NCBI GenBank assembly: GCA_022360175.1
Contig: JAKSDI010000137.1
Span: forward strand, 1-32,133
Reading direction: 5' to 3'
Source of the DNA: Chitinophagales bacterium
GTDB taxonomy: Bacteria > Bacteroidota > Bacteroidia > Chitinophagales > Saprospiraceae
Length of the DNA stretch: 32,133 nt
The translations under genes and the position numbers were made by a program. Positions within the stretch are counted from its first letter, which is position 1, and the number at the start of each line of letters is the position of its first letter. Shown piece by piece: positions 26,079 through 32,133 of the stretch. The notes beneath the pieces were generated by a model. The model saw nothing but the letters and a program-made list of their open reading frames with translations. It was not told the DNA's origin and did no database searches.

Positions 26079-26507
26079 TTATTCTTCAACTGATGTTTCC
26101 TCTTCGACATCTTCCACCTCAACTGCATCGTAATCTGCACCTTCTTGATCTGCATCTACTGCTGTACGATTTTCTACAATCAGTGTCACATGATTAGTGC
26201 GCTTACGAATACGGTGAGCACGACCATGAGGAGCTGGTTGAAAACGCTTCAACATGCTACCTTCATCCGAAAAGATTGTCTTAACGTATAGATCGTAGTC
26301 ATCTGCATTCTCCATTCCACCGAGCTTGTATTCCCAGTTAGCAATGGCAGAAAGCAAACACTTCTCCAGCCATACGGCAGCTTCTTTTTTGGTGAAACGC
26401 AGGATATCCAGTGCTTCCTCCACACTTTTGCCTCTAATAAGATCTACGACCAGGCGCATCTTGCGGGCAGACATCGGTACGTTTTTGAGTTTAGCTACTG
26501 CTTCCAT
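26079..26507 (-). CDS. rplV: 50S ribosomal protein L22 with acidic tail
   Basis: L22 core of about 110 residues (LKNVPMSARKMRLVVDLIRG; then PHGRAHRIRKRTNHVTLIV around the tunnel-lining hairpin). L22 lines the exit tunnel. The 142-residue protein ends in an acidic tail from about 113 on (DADQEGADYDAVEVEDVEEE), not found in most L22. A 21-bp near-perfect palindrome lies 20 bases upstream of the start. Confidence 0.98.
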   Translation of the reverse strand: MEAVAKLKNVPMSARKMRLVVDLIRGKSVEEALDILRFTKKEAAVWLEKCLLSAIANWEYKLGGMENADDYDLYVKTIFSDEGSMLKRFQPAPHGRAHRIRKRTNHVTLIVENRTAVDADQEGADYDAVEVEDVEEETSVEE

Positions 26508-26526
26508 TTTGTTAGCTATTGTTAGT

Positions 26527-26547
26527 GATTGATACCAGGTATCAATC
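26527..26547 (-). repeat. 10-bp inverted repeat just before rplV
   Basis: GATTGATACC and GGTATCAATC flank a single central A. In RNA this gives an 8-bp stem with a 5-base loop, ending 20 bases before the rplV start. It could be a protein site on the mRNA, a processing stem, or a pause site. Confidence 0.55.
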
Positions 26548-26565
26548 TCAGATCATACAATTGAT

Positions 26566-26832
26566 TTACTTACGGTTACCAGTGTGCCCTTTGAAGTTGC
26601 GAGTCGGAGCAAATTCGCCAAGCTTGTGACCAACCATATTTTCCGTAACAAATACTGGAATAAAAGTTTTGCCATTGTGAACAGCAATCGTTTCTCCTAC
26701 CATATCAGGAATGATCATAGAAGAACGAGACCAAGTTTTGATTACGGTCTTTTTATTCGATTCCTTTGCTTTTTCCACTTTAGCCATCAGCTTATGGAAA
26801 ACGTAAGGTCCTTTTTTAATTGATCTTGCCAT
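26566..26832 (-). CDS. rpsS: 30S ribosomal protein S19
   Basis: An 88-residue S19 with the conserved [15 protein letters not shown] start, [20 protein letters not shown], and [20 protein letters not shown]19 lies in the 30S head, next to S13. It stands between rplB and rplV. Confidence 0.98.
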   Translation of the reverse strand: MARSIKKGPYVFHKLMAKVEKAKESNKKTVIKTWSRSSMIIPDMVGETIAVHNGKTFIPVFVTENMVGHKLGEFAPTRNFKGHTGNRK

Positions 26833-26859
26833 ATTAAGCTAAATTTTTCAACAAGCCTT

Positions 26860-27696
26860 TTACTTACGCTTGCCAGACTTTCTTTTGGTAATAATCAACT
26901 TATTAGAGTGCTTCTTAGGCTTACGCGTCTTCGCACCTTTAGCCATTTGGCCATTGCGAGAACGTGGGTGTCCTCCTGAAGCTCTACCTTCACCACCACC
27001 CATTGGGTGATCAACAGGGTTCATTGCTACACCACGTGTGCGCGGACGACGTCCTAACCAACGCTTTCTACCTGCCTTACCAAGCACTTGCTGGTTGTGG
27101 TCAGGGTTAGAGGTTGTTCCTATTGTTGCTCTACAATCTAATAACACACGGCGTACTTCGCCAGAAGGCAATTTGATAGCTGCGTATCTGCCTTCACGTC
27201 CCATTAGAGTAACATAAGTACCCGCACTTCTTGCCATAGCAGCTCCGTGTCCTGGGCGTAGTTCTACTGCGTGGATAGTAGATCCTAAAGGAATTTCTCT
27301 CAAAGTCAGTGTATTACCTACATTTGGTGCAACACCTTCTCCTGAAATAATTTCATCACCTACTTTTAACCCATTAGGTGCGATGATGTAACGCTTTTCA
27401 CCATCCTGGTACTCTACTAATGCAATATATGCAGAGCGGTTTGGATCATATTCAATGGTCTTAACCGTTGCAGGCATACCATCTTTGTTGCGCTTAAAGT
27501 CGATAATACGATAGCGACGCTTATGACCACCACCACGGTAGCGTACGGTACGGTGCCCTTCGTTATTACGTCCACCTGACTTCTTTAGAGGAGCCAATAG
27601 ACTCTTTTCAGGCTTATCCGTAGTAATCTCTGTATATGCGTTTCCTACACGGGTACGCATACCTGGAGTAATCGGATTATACTTCTTAACAGGCAT
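26860..27696 (-). CDS. rplB: 50S ribosomal protein L2
   Basis: The 278-residue L2 begins [16 protein letters not shown]. It has the family core around [20 protein letters not shown] and, near the C-terminus, [20 protein letters not shown] with the His needed for peptidyl transfer. An upstream in-frame ATG at 27753 would add 19 residues unlike any L2, so I chose the ATG at 27696. The 137-base gap to rplW holds a long-range inverted repeat (27698-27706 with 27770-27778). Confidence 0.98.
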   Translation of the reverse strand: MPVKKYNPITPGMRTRVGNAYTEITTDKPEKSLLAPLKKSGGRNNEGHRTVRYRGGGHKRRYRIIDFKRNKDGMPATVKTIEYDPNRSAYIALVEYQDGEKRYIIAPNGLKVGDEIISGEGVAPNVGNTLTLREIPLGSTIHAVELRPGHGAAMARSAGTYVTLMGREGRYAAIKLPSGEVRRVLLDCRATIGTTSNPDHNQQVLGKAGRKRWLGRRPRTRGVAMNPVDHPMGGGEGRASGGHPRSRNGQMAKGAKTRKPKKHSNKLIITKRKSGKRK

Positions 27697-27833
27697 TGTT
27701 CTGTTTTTTCCACTTAGAGATACATGCTGCGTTGCTTGTACATTTCCGCTCATTAGAATGACCTACGGTAAACAGAACCCGAAAATCATAAGCGGCAATC
27801 AACAGCGAGCTTTGCCCCTAAGCTGTTTATAAA

Positions 27834-28130
27834 TTAAATGTCACCAAAGAAATCAATCTCTTCGCCCTCAGTGAGGGTTACTACTGCTTTTTTGTACGCA
27901 GGCTTGTATCCTTCCAAGATACCAGAACGCGTAGAACGGTTCTTTGTCTTAGCAGGCATGATCATTGTATTGACAGAATCAACTGTCACCTGGAACATAG
28001 CTTCAACTGCTTTCTTTATCTCAATTTTATTAGCATCTTTTGCCACGATAAAGCTATACTTTCCTTTCTCTTCAGAAAGCATTTCTGCTTTTTCGGTAAT
28101 CAGTGGCTTGATGAGAATCGTCTTAGCCAT
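27834..28130 (-). CDS. rplW: 50S ribosomal protein L23
   Basis: A 98-residue L23: LIKPLITEKAEMLSEEKGKY then VAKDANKIEIKKAVEAMFQV and the loop TKNRSTRSGILEGYKPAYKK. It lies at the tunnel exit and docks trigger factor and SRP. It follows rplD by 32 bases. Confidence 0.98.
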   Translation of the reverse strand: MAKTILIKPLITEKAEMLSEEKGKYSFIVAKDANKIEIKKAVEAMFQVTVDSVNTMIMPAKTKNRSTRSGILEGYKPAYKKAVVTLTEGEEIDFFGDI

Positions 28131-28162
28131 TGCTTAGTTGATTATCAGAGGTTGCCCTCTTA

Positions 28163-28792
28163 TTAATTAGCAAATGTTTCTTTGATCTTCGCCAGAGCAC
28201 CTTCAGAAAGGATAAGAGTATTGGTATTCAACACTTCATAAGTACCTAGGTCTGAAGCACGTAATACATTCGTTTTTGGAACGTTACGGCTAGACAAGTA
28301 CACTTCCTTTTCGTAATCAGCTGTTACCAACAAAGCTTTATTACCATTTTGCTCAAGAGAGCTCAGGATATTAACAAATTCCTTTGTTTTCGGAGACTCA
28401 AAAGAGAAATCCTCAACAATTAGCAATTTGCCTTCGCTTGCTTTCGCTGATAGTGCAGATTTACGAGCCAGGCGACGAACCTTCTTATTCAACTTAATAG
28501 AATAAGTACGTGGACGAGGTCCGAATACACGACCACCGCCGCGGAATAGAGGGTTTTTGATATCACCAGCACGAGCTGTACCAGTACCCTTCTGACGCTT
28601 TAGCTTACGGGTAGAACCTTTTACTTCTCCTCGCTCTTTTGCAGAGTGAGTTCCTTGCCGTTTATTCGCAAGGTGCTGCTTCACCGCAAGGTATACAGCA
28701 TGCTCATTCGGCTCAACGCCGAAGATGTCTTCCGGCAAATCTACTTCCCTGCCGGTCTTTTGACCTTGAATATTTAAAACTTCGAGTTTCAT
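28163..28792 (-). CDS. rplD: 50S ribosomal protein L4
   Basis: The 209-residue protein begins MKLEVLNIQGQKTGREV at the chosen ATG (28792). It has the tunnel loop with KLKRQKGTGTARAGDIKNPL and FRGGGRVFGPRPRTY. L4 lines the tunnel and in E. coli represses the S10 operon; no equivalent leader was recognised here. A longer open frame reaches 28822 but adds no family sequence. Confidence 0.97.
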   Translation of the reverse strand: MKLEVLNIQGQKTGREVDLPEDIFGVEPNEHAVYLAVKQHLANKRQGTHSAKERGEVKGSTRKLKRQKGTGTARAGDIKNPLFRGGGRVFGPRPRTYSIKLNKKVRRLARKSALSAKASEGKLLIVEDFSFESPKTKEFVNILSSLEQNGNKALLVTADYEKEVYLSSRNVPKTNVLRASDLGTYEVLNTNTLILSEGALAKIKETFAN

Positions 28793-28856
28793 CTTCTTGT
28801 GTGTTTGTGTCGGAAGGAGCAACTATACGAATATAGTAGCACCATTCGCCGGACAA

Positions 28857-29480
28857 TTACTTTTCAAGAATAACGTAAGAGCCTTTATGGCCGGGAACTG
28901 CGCCCTTTACCAAAACCAGGTTCTTTTCGGGAAATACCTTAAGCACGCGAAGGTTCTTAACTTGTACACGGTTGCCACCAGTACGACCTGCCATACGCAT
29001 ACCTTTGAATACACGCGCAGGATAAGAAGCTGCACCGATAGAACCAGGAGCACGCTGGCGGTTATGTTGTCCGTGAGTTGCATCATTCACACCACTAAAG
29101 TTGTGGCGCTTAACAACCCCCTGGAAACCTTTACCTTTGGTAGTACCTGTAGCACTTACCAGATCTCCTTCGTCAAAAACGTCTTCTACCTTAAGGATGT
29201 CGCCGACCGCTTTCTCGACTAAGTCGAAATTGCGAAACTCAACAACTTTTCTTTTAGGACCTGTCTTTGCTTTATCAAAATGCCCTAGGAGAGCTTGGGA
29301 GGTGTTCTTTGTTTTGGCGTCACCATACCCAAGTTGTAGGCTATTGTAACCGTCGGTCTCTACGGTTTTCACCTGTGTAACGACACAAGGGCCAGCTTCG
29401 ATAACTGTACACGCTACATTGCGGCCAGATTCATCAAAAATGCTGGTCATGCCAATTTTCTTACCGATTATACCGTTCAT
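28857..29480 (-). CDS. rplC: 50S ribosomal protein L3
   Basis: The 207-residue L3 begins [19 protein letters not shown] and holds the central extension [20 protein letters not shown] with [20 protein letters not shown], which reaches the peptidyl transferase centre; its Gln is commonly methylated in other bacteria. I chose the ATG at 29480; GTG and CTG codons just upstream are less likely. A 154-base gap separates it from rpsJ. Confidence 0.97.
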   Translation of the reverse strand: MNGIIGKKIGMTSIFDESGRNVACTVIEAGPCVVTQVKTVETDGYNSLQLGYGDAKTKNTSQALLGHFDKAKTGPKRKVVEFRNFDLVEKAVGDILKVEDVFDEGDLVSATGTTKGKGFQGVVKRHNFSGVNDATHGQHNRQRAPGSIGAASYPARVFKGMRMAGRTGGNRVQVKNLRVLKVFPEKNLVLVKGAVPGHKGSYVILEK

Positions 29481-29634
29481 CAGCACTTTGTGGTTTTAAA
29501 AGTCTTAGGTATTAGCGCTCAGACTTGGGTGCCCGAAGTGTGTCTATTATACTTCATTGCTCACCTCGAAATCAAATAAGCGGATGAGGCCAAACCCAGT
29601 TTCTGAGGGCAAATACCTTTTGTAAAAATGCTTT

Positions 29635-29943
29635 TTACGTCAGTTTCACCTGAATGTCAACTCCACTCGGCAGTTCCAGTTTAGACAGGGCATCGACCGT
29701 CTTCTGGGTGGGAGTATAGATTTCGATGAGGCGTTTATGGGTGCGTAGCTGGAACTGCTCCCGAGATTTCTTGTTGACGTGCGGAGAACGGAGCACGGTA
29801 AAGATTTTCTTCTCGGTGGGCAGCGGAATCGGGCCAGTTACTACAGCGCCACTGTTCCTCACCGTCTTAACAATCTTTTCAGTAGATTTATCTACTAAGT
29901 TATGATCGTAAGAACGGAGTTTGATTCTAATCTTCTGATTCAT
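29635..29943 (-). CDS. rpsJ: 30S ribosomal protein S10
   Basis: A 102-residue S10: [40 protein letters not shown] and [18 protein letters not shown]. Besides its place in the 30S head it is the NusE partner of NusB in antitermination. It opens the S10 block directly after fusA, with a 10-bp hairpin in the 77-base gap. Confidence 0.98.
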   Translation of the reverse strand: MNQKIRIKLRSYDHNLVDKSTEKIVKTVRNSGAVVTGPIPLPTEKKIFTVLRSPHVNKKSREQFQLRTHKRLIEIYTPTQKTVDALSKLELPSGVDIQVKLT

Positions 29944-29974
29944 GCCAACGATTAATAATAATTGTTATTGACTT

Positions 29975-30002
29975 TTTGGAGGCGAACAAGTCCGCCTCCA
30001 AA
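29975..30002 (-). other. 10-bp hairpin between fusA and rpsJ
   Basis: TTTGGAGGCG (29975-29984) and CGCCTCCAAA (29993-30002) are perfect arms with an 8-base loop. On the minus strand the stem is followed by AAGTCAATAAC, not a T run, so it is not a simple terminator. It marks the border between the str block and the S10 block and may protect or cut the transcript. Confidence 0.6.
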
Positions 30003-30020
30003 TAATGCTTCTCTTTATCT

Positions 30021-32133
30021 TTATACTTTAACTTCGCCCTTTGCTTTTTCGATGATTTCCTTAGAAATACCAGCAGGAGCCTCAGCATAGTGAGAGAATT
30101 CCATAGTAGAGCTAGCTCTTCCGGAAGTAATCGTACGAAGGGAAGTTACATATCCAAACATTTCTGACAGCGGAACATCTGCCTGAATGGCTACCGCACC
30201 ACCTGAACGAGGCTCTTGTCCTTTCGGCAAGCCACGACGACGGTTAAGGTCACCAATAACAGATCCGGTAAATTCTTCTGGAGTAACTACCTCCAGTTTC
30301 ATGATTGGCTCCAGGATCACAGGCTTTGCCTTAGGTGCTGCTGCACGGAAACCGTCTTTAGCACATAATTCGAAGGCTACAGGCTTAGAATCCACTGCGT
30401 GCATAGAACCGTCGTATACACGAACCTTCATGCTGTCTAGTGAATAACCTGCCAGGATACCTGAATCCATCATTGCAAGGAAACCATCTCTAATTGGTTT
30501 CTGATAGTTTTTATCGATCGCACCACCTACGATAGACCATACGAACTGAAGCTTCTCTTTTCCATCCTTGAATTCATCAGTATCAAGGAATTCCTGATCA
30601 GCAGGTCCGATTTCGAATTGCATATCTGCAAACAAACCAGAACCACCAGACTGCTTCTTCAAACGTTCGCGGTGATCAACAGTAGTAGTTAATGCTTCTT
30701 TGTAATTTACTTGAGGTGCACCTTGGTTAACTTCTACCTTAAATTCGCGACGTAGACGGTCAACGATGATTTCAAGGTGAAGCTCACCCATACCGCTAAT
30801 CACGGTTTGGTTGGTGTCTTCATCATAACGTACGCGGAAAGTAGGATCTTCTTCTGACAATTTAGCCAGAGACATACCCAGTTTATCAAGGTCTTTTTGA
30901 GACTTAGGCTCAATAGCAAGACCAATCACTGGATCAGGGAAAGTCATACTTTCTAAAACGATTGGTGCATTCTCTGCACAGATAGTATCACCAGTACGAA
31001 GGTCTTTAAAACCTACCGCTGCTGCAATATCACCCGCTTCAACGCGATCAATCGGATTTTGCTTATTAGAGTGCATCTGGTAAAGACGAGAAATACGTTC
31101 TTTCTTACCAGAGCGAGTATTCAATACGTAAGAACCTGCATTTAGTGCACCTGAATAAGCGCGGAAGAATGCCAAGCGACCTACATATGGGTCAGTAGCA
31201 ATCTTAAATGCAAGTGCTGCAAAAGGCTCATCTACACTTGGGCGACGTACTTCTTCTTCTTCTGTTTTAGGGTTGGTACCAGTAATGGCATCAACATCAA
31301 CAGGAGAAGGCATGAAAGCACATACCGCATCCAGTACAGCCTGTACACCTTTATTTTTGAACGCAGAACCACACATCATTGGAATGATGCTCATATCAAT
31401 CACTGCTGCACGAATCGCCGCACGGATTTCTTCAGGAGAAATGCTATTAGGATCCTCAAAGTACTTCTCCATCAATGATTCATCATACTCCGCTACTGCT
31501 TCTAGCAGTCCTTCGCGATACTCATCAACTGTATCCTGAAGATCTTCAGGAATAGGAATTACTTCGAAAGTCATCCCCATGTCTTCCTCATTCCAAACAA
31601 TTGCCTGATTGGTGATAAGGTCAACAACTCCTTTAAATGTTTCTTCTGCTCCAATAGGTACTTGCAAAGGAACTGCATTTGCACCTAACTTCTCCTTAAC
31701 GTCATTTACTACGTTGAAGAAGTCTGCACCAGAACGGTCCATTTTATTAACGAAACCGATACGTGGTACTTTATAACGATTAGCTTGACGCCAAACAGTT
31801 TCAGATTGAGGTTCTACACCAGATACTGCGCAGAAAAGAGCCACTACACCATCTAATATACGTAGGGAACGCTCTACCTCAACAGTAAAGTCAACGTGAC
31901 CCGGAGTATCGATAATGTTTACGGCGTATTCCTTTTCTTTCCACTTCCAACTGGTTTTAGTAGCAGCAGAAGTAATCGTGATACCACGCTCCTGTTCCTG
32001 CTCCATCCAGTCCATAGTAGCAGCACCATCGTGTACCTCGCCAATTTTATGGCTTAGACCGGTATAGAATAGGACACGCTCGGTAGTAGTCGTTTTACCG
32101 GCATCAATATGCGCGGCAATACCAATATTTCGA
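30021..32133 (-). CDS. fusA: elongation factor G, 5' end cut by the window
   Basis: The frame stays open to the window edge; 703 residues are visible and only about the first ten are missing. The GTPase motifs are all seen: [12 protein letters not shown] near the visible start, [10 protein letters not shown] (switch I), [13 protein letters not shown] and GSAFKNKG. Domain III has [15 protein letters not shown] and domain IV-V has the [12 protein letters not shown]-like sequence near the end. EF-G moves tRNAs and mRNA after peptide bond formation and helps recycle ribosomes. No tuf gene follows; rpsJ does, so str and S10 genes are joined directly. The first methionine cannot be seen. Confidence 0.98.
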   Translation of the reverse strand, partial: RNIGIAAHIDAGKTTTTERVLFYTGLSHKIGEVHDGAATMDWMEQEQERGITITSAATKTSWKWKEKEYAVNIIDTPGHVDFTVEVERSLRILDGVVALFCAVSGVEPQSETVWRQANRYKVPRIGFVNKMDRSGADFFNVVNDVKEKLGANAVPLQVPIGAEETFKGVVDLITNQAIVWNEEDMGMTFEVIPIPEDLQDTVDEYREGLLEAVAEYDESLMEKYFEDPNSISPEEIRAAIRAAVIDMSIIPMMCGSAFKNKGVQAVLDAVCAFMPSPVDVDAITGTNPKTEEEEVRRPSVDEPFAALAFKIATDPYVGRLAFFRAYSGALNAGSYVLNTRSGKKERISRLYQMHSNKQNPIDRVEAGDIAAAVGFKDLRTGDTICAENAPIVLESMTFPDPVIGLAIEPKSQKDLDKLGMSLAKLSEEDPTFRVRYDEDTNQTVISGMGELHLEIIVDRLRREFKVEVNQGAPQVNYKEALTTTVDHRERLKKQSGGSGLFADMQFEIGPADQEFLDTDEFKDGKEKLQFVWSIVGGAIDKNYQKPIRDGFLAMMDSGILAGYSLDSMKVRVYDGSMHAVDSKPVAFELCAKDGFRAAAPKAKPVILEPIMKLEVVTPEEFTGSVIGDLNRRRGLPKGQEPRSGGAVAIQADVPLSEMFGYVTSLRTITSGRASSTMEFSHYAEAPAGISKEIIEKAKGEVKV

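Noticed and set aside
27697-27753. 19-residue N-terminal extension of L2 from an upstream ATG
   Set aside because: The added residues have no counterpart in L2, while [12 protein letters not shown] is the standard beginning.

Overview
The window looks like chromosomal DNA of a Bacteroidetes bacterium, most likely of the Cytophagales type. Pointers are an AT-rich genome, start codons mostly without Shine-Dalgarno sequences, promoter elements of the Bacteroidetes form TAnnTTTG, an OmpA/PD40 envelope protein, and one unbroken fusA-rpsJ-...-rplQ ribosomal cluster with no tuf or adk gene in it. Genus-level placement is not possible from the sequence alone.

Left part (1-7903): a 5'-truncated PD40/OmpA envelope protein converges on a secreted M28 metallopeptidase, with a bidirectional hairpin between them. 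A tight three-gene operon follows: an enolase-superfamily racemase of the N-succinylamino acid racemase/OSBS type, an N-acyl-D-amino-acid deacylase-like amidohydrolase, and a PAT/MnaT-type GNAT acyltransferase. Together they could acylate, racemise and deacylate amino acids. Next come about 600 bases of non-coding DNA full of inverted repeats, then an exported coiled-coil protein of unknown function with its terminator.

Middle part (8043-13247): a diacylglycerol-kinase-family lipid kinase, a NatA/NatB-like ABC exporter pair separated by seven exact copies of a heptamer, and a GH13 alpha-amylase lipoprotein. The amylase converges on the ribosomal cluster across a 15-bp terminator stem.

Right part (13274-32133), all on the minus strand: in transcription order fusA (5' end cut by the window edge), rpsJ, rplC, rplD, rplW, rplB, rpsS, rplV, rpsC, rplP, rpmC, rpsQ, rplN, rplX, rplE, rpsN, rpsH, rplF, rplR, rpsE, rpmD, rplO, secY, map, infA, rpmJ, rpsM, rpsK, rpsD, rpoA, rplQ. 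It merges the str, S10, spc and alpha operons. Most genes are a few to some tens of bases apart, but several larger gaps hold hairpins or promoter-like elements, notably before rplO and infA. L17, S3 and L22 carry long low-complexity C-terminal tails.

Most of the window is housekeeping DNA. The best candidates for something new are the acylation/racemisation operon with its altered metal site, the structured non-coding stretch at 6523-7121, and the repeated intercistronic hairpins of the ribosomal cluster. None is proven by sequence reading alone.
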